In this document: positions 48,701 to 60,692 of the stretch, piece after piece
Layout of the letters: every line of letters begins with the position of its first letter
Numbering within the stretch: the first letter of the stretch is position 1
NCBI GenBank assembly: GCA_013396755.1
Contig: VWZF01005854.1
Span: 1,651,368 to 1,715,367 of the forward strand
Reading direction: 5' to 3'
DNA from: Sclerurus mexicanus
Taxonomy: Eukaryota > Chordata > Aves > Passeriformes > Furnariidae
DNA: 64,000 nt
Program-made: the position numbers and the translations under genes
The notes under the pieces: generated by a model
What the model was told of the DNA's origin: nothing
The model's input: only the letters and a program-made list of their open reading frames with translations
Databases searched by the model: none

Positions 48701-51700
48701 ATCAAAAGGGAGCCCAGGTGTTCTTTGTCCCTTTGGAAGGTCTATTCTCTTTATGTTTAGTGTTTATGAATCTAGAAATTAATATTTCCTGCTTGGCCCT
48801 TTGAGCTACTGTGATTTAGAGGTGAAGGGGAAAAAAAGCAGCTCTTCTGTGAGTTTTGGCATCATTTAAGAGCAGGGGAAAAAAAGGCACACCAGTCTGA
48901 AACTGATATTTAAAAAGTTACTAATATTTATAGAGAAGGATTAATGGCTGAAGTCCTTTCTCATCTTACTTTTTTGAATATTTTAGATAACTGATACCTG
49001 TGGAAAAGACTTTTTTTAAGGTTTTATAATGTTATGTGAATGTCAGTGATCTCCCTTGGTGACCTGCCAGGAGTTTGGCTCTGTAGATACTAGCCTAGAA
49101 AGAGGTTGTGGGTAAAATTCTTCAGAAGATCTGAGGCATTGAAATGCTTCTAAAATGTGGTGGTATTTTGACATAAGAATTTGAAAAACCAGTCATTTGT
49201 GGTAGGCAGCATAGCTCCTGGGTGTTTTTTTATGCTGACCATCTGAAATTCATGCCACTAAAACCTTTATCCGTATTTGCAGTATCACATATTTTCATGT
49301 TGTTCTCTTGAGCATATGATGTGACGTTGATATAACTAGATGTGAAATCACTTGGCTATTTGCCAACCTGTGTGCAAATCTGCTTCTTAAAACCGCTCTG
49401 TTTAGCTTGATACAGTGTTTGGTGTGTTATTTGTTATTTAAAAAAAAAAAAACGAAATTGAATTTACTAATAGCCACCAAAGCAAATTGCAGTGGCCTCG
49501 TCACTGCCATCAGTATCAGTTGATGGGAAGGGCAGTTGGGATTTGTGTTAATGGCCATGAGCTGAAGAGATTTATTCCGGAGGGCATTGCTCAGCACGCT
49601 TCCCCTGCAGTTGGATGTGTTGCACAGAAGGGCAGATGACATTGTTTAGAATTGGGTAAGTCTTAGGGAAAAAAAGGCCCTTGCCAATTAAGTCACACTC
49701 TGCTAAGATGGGAACGCCAGTATCAGGACTTTATGAGCCAATAATTGGACACTTAATCTAAAATTTGTTCCTGTCTGAGCACAATGTGGAGGCTTAAACT
49801 AATGACACTGATTTTCCTGGTAGATTAAGCAATGGTAGTTGTTAGAAATTAATGTTTGTTATTATCTGTGGTATCCTGAAGGGTGTTCGTAGTGGAGCTG
49901 TTTGTGTTTTCTGGGTGTTAAGATAGAGATTGAGGAAACCGATTTATTCCGTTTAAAAAATCAGATGGGAAAAATTGACAAGCTGTTAAACTGAGAAATC
50001 TGTACGAATCTCTTTGTTGGTGAGCAACCGTTCAGCTCTCCTACTTGATTCTTCAAGAATTGTAAGCCCAAGCCCTGACATTTACAGGGATGTTTGCACA
50101 ACATCGGTGAATGGTTACCAGCCCATAGGAGATGGCACATGAGAGTCTTTTGAGATACACCTTTTAGAGTGGATAGTGATATTTTGTTCTCTCTTTTAAG
50201 TGCTGAAATGCTTTTGGCTTCCAGTTGTCATCTTTATCTTTTCTGTAATGACAAATCAAGTAAAATAAGACTGTAATTTCTCTACAGCCGAAGTGAGACA
50301 TCAGATGTCATGTGGTGTAGGAACTGTGTTGAGCAACACAGGGAAAAAAACTTGGTTAAATCAATACCCAAATAAACACAAAAATTGCATTTTAAAGGTC
50401 ACATTCTGTTTGGGGCTTTTTTCCCCTTTTGTCTCTTCTTTCTACTGGCATAAATCTAGAGGGATTGCATTCCTTTTACTGCAGGTTTGTCTCAACAGAT
50501 GTGAGGGCAGAGCCTGTTCAGGAGTTTGTTTGTGACAGACCTGTTAAACATAAAAAATATCTTGTTAAGCCATGATTTTTTTAGCATGTTAAGGAGCCTA
50601 TTTTTAGGAAGTGTTCTGGCTGTTAGACTTCATAGGCATTATGAATCTTTTTATTTTCTATAGCTTTAGCTGTATCTTATGACTAAGTATGACGTCTTGG
50701 CTGCTATATGTTCATCCTGTTTTGGGTTTTCTGCATTAAAATGTTCTTGGACAGAGATTTTTCTGCAGGTCGACCTATATCCAGTCTTACCCTTTTGATT
50801 TAGCAAAACCCCTGTGCATATGTTCCTCTTGGTTCTTGTATTGGATTTCAAAGTACAATGCTGTATGTAATTTTGACTTTTAGGGGAAATAAATGAAATC
50901 ACGCACTCTCACAAAAATCGACAAATAATGTCTCTGACAGGAATTTTATATCAGTTGAGGAATTGTGTAAAATTTTAGGAATTGATCTTAAACTCAACTT
51001 GTATCAGTAGAAGCGGAATACGTTGTTTTGAAGCCACCTGAAACACCGAAAGGAAAATGCAATGTCCTTTGACATCCCCCAAGTGCATTTTGATCCAGCA
51101 TTGTCACGTAGGTGCTGCCATGATGGAGCAAGCATGCTATTGTTAAAAAAAATAGCTAAAAATCACATAGTATCTTAAATTCTGTTTCTACTTCTTTAAT
51201 GTGAGGGTTATCAATTCTGTAGAAGCAAGAAAAGAATCTAACTTTGATTTCTTTCATGTATTATTTCCAAATACCTTTGTTAGATGTTTTTGTTATTCAC
51301 ATGCTTTATAAACCCATTCCATACAAACCCCACAATGCTTATTAAAAGAAGTGGCTCTGATGTTCTGTGCTCCTCTCAAAAAACCAGTTGGAGGCAGCTC
51401 CTCTTGCAGCAGTTGTCCTGAATAATTTTTCCCGACAGTATGTAATTACATTTACCCCTTCCTGCAGTTGGTTGCTTAGGCCTTGCAGCCGTCTAACTTT
51501 GTCTGCATAACAGTACAGTGACTAGATCTAAAGCTAGGAAATAAACTGGAAAGAGAGTTTCTTGTTTCCAGAAGTAAGTACTTGTATAATAATAATTTTA
51601 TTATAATTATGATTCCTTTATATCCCCACACCTCATTTTGGTTCTGTCATATTCTTACAGACCTTTAGAGCACTGTGTCTGTAGAGAAGCACAAGATGAA

Positions 51701-52149
51701 ATCTTCTTGTTTTCCTGGGTTTTGAATTGTTACGTTCTTTGCTTTGGGCTTTGTAATGCTGTCTAGAGTTCAAGTTCATGTATTGGCAGGCTTTTACTTG
51801 ATCTGGTGCCTGCTCTAGAGGTGAGGGCACTTTCTGCTGGTCCTGCGCTTTAATTTGTCCAAGGTACTTGAGCTACTGCTGTGATTTGTTATGTATTCTA
51901 TAGAATTAGCTGGGCACACATTAAATAAATCACTCTTCCACTGGATCATGTCAAAACTGAGTTACACAGAGGTAGATGAATGGGGTTACTAGGAGGGCAC
52001 CCTGAGGTGGTCGGGTCTGGGTGACCAGGAGTGGAATTTCAGAGCTCCAATTTCCAGCAGTGAGAAGATGTACTTGGGGTGCTGCCTGAGAGTGGGTCTG
52101 GGCTAACACTTCTAACTCAGATCAGAAGTGTCATAGTCCACTTTGATTC

Positions 52150-52434
52150 GCGTGAGAGGGAACAAGATTAGAACAAGGGTAATGGCTTTAAACTGGAAGA
52201 GGACAGAGATTAGATATTAGGGTGGAATTCTTGACTGTGAGGGTGATGAAGCACCAGCACAGGTTGCCCAGAGAAGTTGTGGATGCCCCATCCCTGAAAG
52301 TGTCCAGTGCCAGGCTGGATGGGGCTCTGAGCAACCTGATTGAGTAGAAAGTGTCCCTGCCCATCACAGAGGGACTGGAACAAGATGATCTTTAGGGTTC
52401 CTTCCAACCCAGACTGTTCTATGATTCTGTGAGA
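52150..52434 (+). repeat. CR1 LINE 3'-end fragment, plus orientation
   Basis: Continuous CR1 3' sequence: taatggctttaaactggaag, ttagatattagggtggaatt, cacaggttgcccagagaagt, gatgccccatccctgaaagt, and the terminal ccttccaacccagactgttc with tatgattctgtga at the end. About 285 bases, 5'-truncated. Confidence 0.92.
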
Positions 52435-52879
52435 AGTCTCAGGGTTTGTAAATTGGATTCCTTTTAGACCAAACATCTACTGCTGAAATGTAGCTAATGC
52501 TTTATTCAGTGCAAGAGATACACTGGAAAGAAACTCCTCCCTCCAAACACACATGGTGTGGATGTTGCACCTGAGCACCAGCTCCTTTGTTCTACAAACT
52601 CGCTCCTGTTGCAAGTCCTGCCAAGAGAAGCATCACCCAAGGATCTCAGCTTTGGTGCTTGCTCATCTGTGTGGATAGAAGCTGCTACCACCACATAACT
52701 GGGTGATGGTAAAATAACAAGTTTAGGAGCCCTGATCCAGCTGAAATTGTTGCAGATTATTGACTGAATTTTAGAAGACTTAGAGGTAAAGAAAAGATGA
52801 GAAGGACTGTTTTCCCCCCAGCCTGTGATCTGGATTGTTGACGGTGTTCCCAATCCATTGTAGTTCATTTTGATGCAGC

Positions 52880-53170
52880 CAAATCAAAAGTAATGCTGCT
52901 GGGCAAAAAGAAAGCACATAATAGTAAGCCCTGAAAGACTGTATTCAGGCAGGCAGTGGTGCAGAAAGGGACCTGAGCACTGTGGATTGCTATCATGAGT
53001 TCCTTAATATGAATTTCTGGTACAGTGCACTTTTCACAGAATTAAATGTCAATAAATTAATACAACAACATGCAGAAAAAAGAGAGAGAGATGGTCTGGC
53101 TTTTTATACATACCCCAATGCGCTTGTGCACAGGTGGGAGGTTAAAGGAAGGAAGCAAAAATCATCACAG
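52880..53170 (+). repeat. Possible decayed CR1-like internal segment
   Basis: The words gctgctgggcaaaaagaaag and gcagaaagggacctgagcac resemble the region just upstream of the CR1 3' end (…gcagaaagggacctggggg…). Divergence is high and the boundaries are guesses. It lies downstream of a more intact CR1 end, so it would be a separate, older insertion. Confidence 0.35.
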
Positions 53171-54339
53171 GATTAAAAACAAACAGAGAAACGAACAACT
53201 TCCTGGGTTCAGGAGCTCTGTTTTTCCATTTTACAGCACAGAGGTTGAGAAGTATCATGTCTATATAAAAATACCTCTATATAGATAGACACATACTGCA
53301 TATGCAAATATATATATATGTAAGAGGGAGCTGGTGGTTTAACAAGAACCAACAGGGAATCATGCAGGTTCAGCCTTGAAATCAGTGCTGTAGTTAAATT
53401 AGTAGTAAAACTTTAGGAGAAAAGAGCGGGTGGAATCATTTATAATCTTTTAAGATAAAATTAGATATTACATTTTGTAAGATGTACTTTAGTCAAACTT
53501 CTGGGAATAATTCAGCAAGTTTTACAGAGAGATTATAACTGAATGACTGCAGTATTTGCTTCAGGCTCTGGAATATGTAAATCCATAAACAATATTGAAA
53601 AACCCACATGTGGAGATACGTTTCAGAAGGACAAGTTCGGTGTCTTTTCCGGGGGCTAGTGTTGTCTCCAGGTTAGCATGGCTTCATGTTATGGCTTAAT
53701 TACACTTTATTGTTATGGTAGGTTGTTATTATGCACAGCAGTTTAAACATTGTGTGCAGAGATACTGAGTTTCAATTTTGTATGGATGTGGAGTTTATTT
53801 GGATGATTCCACATATTTTTAGTGGACGGACCCTGTGAGCTACATGGGTATTCACTTGCCCTGGATTTATGTAGAGAATATATTAAACTTCCCAGTGTGT
53901 GTGTTTGTTTTCATTTCAGGCTTCATTCAGGAAAACTATTACTGATAAAAATCTTTGTTTCAAGCAGCACAGAGTAGGAGTGCTCAGCTGCAATTGAATT
54001 TGTGAAGTGTTTCTGTTGCAGGTTGTCACTTTTATAGCACTCCAACGAGGGACAAAGGGAGGACTTCTCAAAACATGCATTTTGACTTCAAACTTTCTTT
54101 TCTTGAAGTTATTTCAGATGTAAATGCAGTGTTAAAATCAAAGCTTTCTTGAAGCTCAGTACTTTGAGCTGTATCTCCATAATTTTGTCGCTCTGCATTG
54201 CCAGGTACCAGTCATCAGATCTGCTCAGAACCTGCAGCTCACTCTCTGGAGCATATCAGGGCAGCATTCCATATCTTCTTTGTTTTTAATGAATTGACAT
54301 TGACTTGTAATCACCTGGAAGAGTTTTTGTCTTGCTTCT

Positions 54340-54583
54340 GGTTGGAGTTAGATGTTAGATCAGATGTTAGGAAGAAATTCTTCACTCAGAGAACAGTGAA
54401 GCACTGGCATAGGTTGCCCAGAGAAGCTGTGGATGCCCCATCCCTGGAGATGTTCAAGACCGTGTTGGATGGAGCTTGGAGCACCCTGGTGTAGTGAAAG
54501 GTGTCCCTGTTCATGACAGGGGGTTGGAATAAGATAACCTTTAAGGTACCTTCCACCCCAAACCACACTGTGATTCTGTGAGT
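54340..54583 (+). repeat. CR1 LINE 3'-end fragment, plus orientation
   Basis: Typical CR1 terminus: agatgttaggaagaaattct, tcactcagagaacagtgaag, ataggttgcccagagaagct, gatgccccatccctggagat, and the end ccttccaccccaaaccacac with gattctgtgag. About 240 bases, 5'-truncated. The open frame crossing it is fossil sequence. Confidence 0.92.
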
Positions 54584-57500
54584 TGTGCCTGACTGACACA
54601 CTGACATAGAGCTGGGCATCTCCAGTCTAAAAATCGTCATTTCGGCATTTCCGATGTGGTCTTGGAAATTTTAGATTCAGTGCCAATGGGTAGATTTAAC
54701 TACTTTGTTAAATTGGTTTCTGGCACTTGGGTGTTCAAATTCTGCACGGAAGAGGAGCTGGGATGTACTTTCCTACACCCAGTTTGGTGTGCACATCTGA
54801 AAGGTAAAGTCATAGAGAACAGTGTGCAGATGTTTTGGAGGACAGAGAAGGGAGATCTGTCGTGATACAACTTTCTAGAATATTGGAGTTCTGGTTTGCC
54901 TTACAAAAATATCATCTGGGCTTGGAGGTGTTCCTAATCTGGTGGCAGACGGAAGTCAGTATTGATCAATAGTCATTTGTGTTGGCTGTGGGAGAGGAAT
55001 CATTGGGGACTGTATATGCAGGCTGGCAGAGATGTCCTTTGGCTTGATGATCCAAGAGAGGTCAGAAGAGAAATGATTCAGCTATCCAGCTGAAGGAATT
55101 TTGGCATGCTGCTTGGGCCCAGGGATAAACACTAAATAGCTACCTTATGCCTATCTGAGAGAAGCTCTTTCCAGACTCAATGTAGCTTATTCCCATCGGA
55201 GTGTGGTGGCTGTTGAAGTCTCCAATGTACAGCTGGGCAGTTCATGCATGGAAGAACTTGTTGCCTTTGGTTCTCCCTTAGAGGCTTATAAACATTAACC
55301 ACCCAGAGGCTACTGATTTAGATAAGCATGCTATAAATTGACACTGCATGTAAATGAGCTGTCGTGCTGTGTTGTAGTGATTAATGTAACTGTAATGGCA
55401 CACATTATCTCTTAAAGTTATGATAACCTGGGGAAATCACGTAAAGATAACCTGTTCTGTCTGTTCTCCTCAGGAGAATGTCTGCATTTTGGCTCCACAT
55501 AGCTTATCTTTGCTCCTAATGCAAAAAAAGAAAATTAAAGAGAGCAAACTGTATACCAGGACCATATTCTAGCTTGCATTGCATTTAGTCCTGCATGTTA
55601 ATTTTTTAATGCAAAAAACTGCTTTTGAGTTGCCTTGAGACTGGTGTTTCTTAATAGGCACTCTCTGGAATTCATACTGATTTTGTTCCAAGCCCGAGAT
55701 CCAGGTGTCAGTGCTGGCACTTAACTAATTGTTGCTGAACCCTTCATGCTTTTGGCATGCTGGTATGACCCTGGCTGCTTGAGGGTTGATTTGACTTAAT
55801 TTAAGTCTATAGAAATTTATCTTTGTTTAGCTCTTCATTCTGAAAGTAAGTACTTTCCCTTTCAGGTTTTTCTTGTGCCATAATTCAGTATTTGTTCCAG
55901 TTTCTAAACAAAACAGCTGATCAATACTTATATTTTCTCTGCTCTGTCAGTACCACTTGCAATAATACATGTATGGTTAAGTTTGCAGAAAAATATCTTG
56001 TTTCAAATGAAATGTAAAGCAGAAAAGAAAAAAACCAACATGCAGTTTTCTCCGGTTTTCTTAGTTTCCTATTTTCATCCAAATCCTGAGAAAGCTGGGA
56101 TCTTTTGGCTGCGAAGCATTAACCAAAAATGCTTGAGTAATTATTTTAGAATCCCATATGGTTTGGATTCAAGGTACATTTCCCCCTTTTTTTCTTGGGA
56201 ATCCTTTGGGCTGTTTACCCTCTACCACAGGAACAGTTCTGTCTTGCTAATTCTGGTTGCTCTCCCCGCTTCTTCCTATCAGTGACAGTAGAAGGAGGAG
56301 CTCAGGAATCCTTGAGGAAAGACAAACTCTAACGTGTGTATTCCTGGAATAGTTATTTGACCTCTCATGAGACTAGAACTGTCTTTTCATGGAGGGGCTC
56401 TTGAGAGAAGCGAGTGAGTTGGGGAAGAGGATGGAGAAGGGAGAAAAGGAGCTTCTCTAATGAATGCTGGCAGTCACTTGGCAGGTGTAGGTTCAGGGCA
56501 GGTGGGGCTCAGTATCGATCAGCACAGCCTGTAGTCAGGGCTGTATCTCTGGAGGCTGAAAGCCATGTGGCTTGAAAACACGAGATTTACATACAGGGGG
56601 GGCTTCTGTGAAAGCCTCTAAGTGCAGTGGCACACACCCCCTTGTGGCAGAAGGGAAAAGTCCCAGCACAAACCAGCGTGGCCTCTTTTATTTTCTGTGC
56701 TCTGTTTGCCTTCCCTGCTCTTCTTTTGTCTTTCCCCTGTGTTCAGTGAACATCCTTCACTTGTATGCACCACGTGTGCTTTCCTACACTTTTCTGTTTC
56801 ATCTTTCTCTTTATGCAGCGCCCGAATCTGCTCCGTTTGTCTTGAGAATTCTAAAATTCTACTCTGTTTTAATCTGGTTTTATCAGTATTTGGAGTGGGT
56901 TTAAACTCTGGGCTTTAAGGCGCCCTTTCTTACTAAGTTGCCAATATATTGAAAATATGCCTTACATACGAACTTTAAAGTGTATGCAGGAGCAAAAGGC
57001 TGGAAAGATAAATAAGGACATTGAAGAACATACTAGTTTTGTTTCTTAACTAGCTTAGTTTGTCTGAACTATTGTGAAGGGGTCATGTATAGATTAGGAG
57101 ATAACAGGCTGCTTTTCCCAGCTGTTTGATTAACCAGCTTAGAGACGGGTCAAATGCGCAGGATCAGAGTGCGAGGAAGGCACACCAGCACCTTCCAAGT
57201 GCAGAAAGGGCCCTACAGCATGTTTGCAGTTTATCAGATTTGCTGCATAGCTGTACGCTCCATTCAGCGCTGTAATTAACCCAGGAAAGCGCTCTGCTTC
57301 AGTCTTTGCTGATAGCATGAACCTCACAAAGCCAAGCAGTCTCACCAAAGTACCTCTAAATAAGATTAAGCAAAGCGAACCAACCATGAAATAAAATGTG
57401 GGCTAAATGTCGAGCAAATACTATTATTTGCTTTCATTTAGTACCAAGTTCTGTACTTGGCATGAGGTGTCCAGGCATTTAATGTGTGAGTACCAGTGGC

Positions 57501-57876
57501 AGCTCTTAACAAGTGCTGACAGATGAGACCTTAATCATTAGCGTTTTCTCTGTGCAAATTAAAATAACCAAGTGTTGTATGAAAACACTTGTAAATGCAT
57601 GTTGATGGTATTTCCCACAACTCCTAAACAGCCCATTGGTGCCCAGCAGGATTGGGAATTCCATGTTGGTGGGCTCCTCTGGAATGTGGTGACATGACTA
57701 AGTAACATTGGGATATCAGTGGAAAGAAGAAAAGGCAAGATTGGTGGCAGGTTTGTAAAATGGCAGGTTCCGTAGCCCTGTTCTGAACTTTGCTAGAGTG
57801 GGTACAGACATCCACAGTCCTCAAATCTAACTCCTGTTTGAAGAACAGATTCATCCTTCTTTCTCTCGCTTTTCAG

Positions 57877-57978
57877 GTATCTTGCAATATCTTCAGAACT
57901 CTCCCACCTAGTGACAGCAATGAATTTGATCCAGAAGAAGATGAGCCCACCTTGGAGGCATCGTGGCCGCATTTACAG
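57877..57978 (+). CDS. PPP2R5E: PPP2R5E coding exon 4: residues 119-152, acidic loop
   Basis: A 102-base phase-0 exon encoding VSCNIFRTLPPSDSNEFDPE and then EDEPTLEASWPHLQ. The second part is the acidic loop conserved in all B56 subunits. In the paralogue PPP2R5D the equivalent EDEPTLEA(A/S)W segment is the hotspot of dominant neurodevelopmental mutations (such as the Glu, Pro and Trp positions E200, P201 and W207). The acceptor is excellent. The donor, CAG|GTTTTT, is weak, lacking the purine at +3, A at +4 and G at +5. Reading past it gives 25 extra codons before a stop. Confidence 0.97.
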
Positions 57979-58499
57979 GTTTTTGATTATTTACTTCAGA
58001 AGAAATACTTGTCCTTGCTTAATGTATCTAATAATTTTCACAGTTCTTTTTTTTAACCTGTGAATCAGACCTGCTAGTCTGTGAGACACTAACATTTTTT
58101 AGCCCTGTTCATGGCTATAATACAGTACCTACAGAGATGGAAGAAAACTTTCTGATATTTGCAGAATGTTAAAGCTTTATTTAAAAATTGTATTGATGGT
58201 TGTCCCTCATATTCCTGTTTTCCTTCACTAGTTTAAAAATTACTTTGTTTTCCAAACTGCTCTGATGCACCAGTGTTTTTCAACAACTTCAGCAACATCA
58301 TTGTGGGGATGATCCTGCTGGCAGTTTTGCTTTGCCTAGGGTAGTTTATATTCACACAAAAGTGCACAGGTGTTGACAGCTGACCAGAAAAATGAAGGAT
58401 AAGCCACAACCCTAAGTCCTCATTCCTCTCCTTGAGTCAAGGCTGGTTTTGAGGTGTTTGTAGCAGGATGCTCACTGCTGAGTGTCATCCCTTCCTCTG

Positions 58500-59033
58500 T
58501 ATTCAGTTGTCAAAACAAGGTGTTTTCAGACCCCCACCTGGACAACTGTGTCCAGGTCTGGGGTCCTCAACACAAGAAAGTTGTGGACCTGTTGGAGCGG
58601 GTCCAGAGAAGGGCCCAAAGATGATGGGAGGGCTGGAGCATCTGTCCTGCAAACACAGGCTGAGAGAGCTGAGATTGTCCAGCCTGGAGAAGAGAAGGCT
58701 CTGGGGAAACCTTACTGTGGCCTTCCTGTACCTGAACGGGAGTTTATAAAAATTAGGGAGAGTGACTGTTTGCACTGGCAGATAGTGCAAGGGGGAATGG
58801 TTTTTGTACTAATAGAGGAGAGATTGAGTTTACATTTTAGGAAGAAATTCCTCACTCAGAAGGTAGTGAAGCACTGTCACAGGTTACCCAGAGAAGCTCT
58901 GGGTGCCCTATCCAGCATCCCTGGGTTTGAAACAACTTTATCTAGTGGAATGTGTCTCTACCCATGAAAGGGGTTGGAAATGAGATGATCTTTAAGGTCC
59001 CTTCCAACCCAAATCATTCCATGATTCTATGAT
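58500..59033 (+). repeat. CR1 LINE fragment, about 530 bp, plus orientation
   Basis: Recognisable in order: acctggacaactgtgtccag, gtctggggtcctcaacacaa, gagcgggtccagagaagggc, cagcctggagaagagaaggc, aggaagaaattcctcactca, and the terminus ccttccaacccaaatcattc with atgattctatgat. This covers the last part of the CR1 reverse-transcriptase frame and the 3' UTR. Open frames over it carry frameshifts and stops compared with CR1 coding sequence, so it is a dead copy. Confidence 0.92.
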
Positions 59034-59813
59034 TTTGAACCAAGAACATAAACTAATTTGGGAGAAAGCATCATGGATACTAAGGCAGTAATTTCCTTTA
59101 TTGAAAACACAGATGCAGATCCTGCATGTGTCAGTCAGGACAATGAGTTACACCACTAGTAAATTAAGAAGTTTGCCTGAGTAACATCAATATGTGGAGT
59201 CTGGGAGTTTCTGTGAGCAAAGGAGCACCACTGATCTCAGCCTGAAACTGGGATGGTATTTTAGAGTTGCATGCACAATTCCTTGCCTGTGAGTGGTTTG
59301 TTTCACTCTTTTGTGCTCTCTAAATCAGAGTCTGTTGAAATGTAGGTTCACCCCTCATTTATATTTAAATTTCACAAAAAGTAAGACTCTTAAAAGCTTC
59401 AAGGCAGCTCTGAAAAGCTCTGCCTGCCTGGAAACAGCACAGACATACATGTCTGTTATCTTACGTTCAGTGACACTAGTGCTGTAGTTTTAAAAGTCAG
59501 TACTTACATGGAAATGATGGAATTTCTTATCCAGCGGATGACTTACCATTGTCAGGAAGAAATTCACCAAAGTATCTGTGAGGAGTCGATGGAATTGATT
59601 TCCTGATGATTCAATGTTATTTATGTAAGCTGTCACTTTTTCCACATCTTATTTCTAAACCTCTCTCCCCCTTTTTGATTTCCTATTGCTTCCTTTGAGA
59701 AGTTGGAGAACGCTGACAGAAAGTAGCAGCAGCAGTTTTGCAGCATATTGTTGTCATGGAAAAGTTTGAAACCATTTAAAAATGTAATTTTTCAGCTTCC
59801 TTTCTCCTTTCAG

Positions 59814-59918
59814 TGTCGATATTCATACTCACTGAAGACAGAAACGAGCAAGTTTTCAGTGGCTGCTCTTTATGAGAAGGTTCAGCAAAGAGATTTGCTG
59901 GCTGGTAGCTCATTATCA
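59814..59918 (+). other. PPP2R5E: Candidate cassette or terminal exon in intron 4
   Basis: A very strong acceptor (cttcctttctcctttcag) ends at 59813. From 59814 the frame required by exon 4 (phase 0) is open for 67 codons, beginning CRYSYSLKTETSKFSVAALY. A 5' splice site, ATCA|GTGAGA, at 59919 would make a 105-base, 35-codon symmetrical exon. Alternatively the frame ends at a TAA near 60015-60018, with AATAAA near 60133 and T/GT-rich sequence after it, which would make a terminal exon. Insertion inside the HEAT core would be disruptive. Chance cannot be excluded. Confidence 0.22.
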
Positions 59919-60599
59919 GTGAGAGATCAGAGCTGCTGTCTTACGAAGCCTCAGCAGTCTCTGTTTCACTTCACTTCCTTGTTGCCTGGGTTTTATACTC
60001 TTCTTTTTCTCCACTAAATGAAAAGTCTGTTGCTGTCCCACTGAATAGTTTAGGTAGAGATGGAATTGCATGAAAATAAGCAGATTTTCTCCAGCCCCGA
60101 GGCTAATCTTTACAGTAAGTTAGGAACTTCTGAATAAATTCTGGTTTGTGTTCTTCCGTGTTTCAAGTTGTAGTAGAACACTACTCTGAGCAGTTTCTAA
60201 TTTAATTTAAATATTTCCGACTGTTTCACCGGCCCTTTCAGAATTGTGATGTCTGTATTTGATGTGACTTAGCACTTCAGAGGGCAGTTTAAATGTGCCT
60301 TCCAATTACTTTAGGAAGCTTTACAAGATGATAACAAGCATTACAAGATGGCAATGCCTGTTCTTGGTGATGAAATGTCTTTGACTGGAGTTAAATAAGC
60401 AAAAGCAGCTTAAACAGCTCATGTAATTAATTCCAACTAAGAGGTGCCAGTTTGATAAAGGAAGAAAATATTTTTCATTTTTAACCCTTTACTCTGTAAA
60501 AAAATAAGTACTTAATTTTCTAACAAAAAATTTAGGGAAATACTAAGATATGAAGAGTAATCAAGTCTTAAATTTACCATGGTTTTTTTTCTTTTGCAG

Positions 60600-60692
60600 C
60601 TTGTATATGAGTTTTTCATACGATTTTTGGAAAGCCAAGAATTTCAGCCCAGCATTGCCAAAAAGTACATAGATCAGAAATTTGTATTGCAG
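60600..60692 (+). CDS. PPP2R5E: PPP2R5E coding exon 5: residues 153-183
   Basis: A 93-base phase-0 exon encoding LVYEFFIRFLESQEFQPSIA then KKYIDQKFVLQ, further helices of the pseudo-HEAT scaffold. The protein continues beyond the window. The remaining core, which includes most of the groove for LxxIxE substrate motifs and the epsilon-specific C-terminus, is not present. The acceptor is strong and the donor CAG|GTAAGC is consensus. The total visible coding length is 549 bases with no stop or frameshift. Confidence 0.97.

Larger units (their letters stand above)
45765..57876 (+). other. PPP2R5E: PPP2R5E intron 3
   Basis: A 12.1 kb phase-0 intron, AT-rich, with donor GTGAGT and an excellent acceptor, tctttctctcgcttttcag. 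It contains CR1 copies at about 52150-52434 and 54340-54583, a decayed CR1-like part at about 52880-53170, an A-run at about 49440 and a TA repeat at 53308-53319. I see no RNA gene or pseudogene. Confidence 0.7.
57979..60599 (+). other. PPP2R5E: PPP2R5E intron 4
   Basis: A 2.6 kb phase-0 intron with a weak donor (GTTTTT) and a strong acceptor, ggttttttttcttttgcag. It contains the longest CR1 copy of the window (about 58500-59033) and an exon-like island at 59814-59918. The rest is AT-rich with no recognised feature. Confidence 0.75.

Noticed and set aside
53920..53973. Another acceptor-led, in-phase 54-base segment in intron 3
   Set aside because: The acceptor is strong but the only donor (AGA|GTAGGA) is poor and a stop follows shortly. 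Kept as an illustration of how often exon-like islands arise by chance in long introns.
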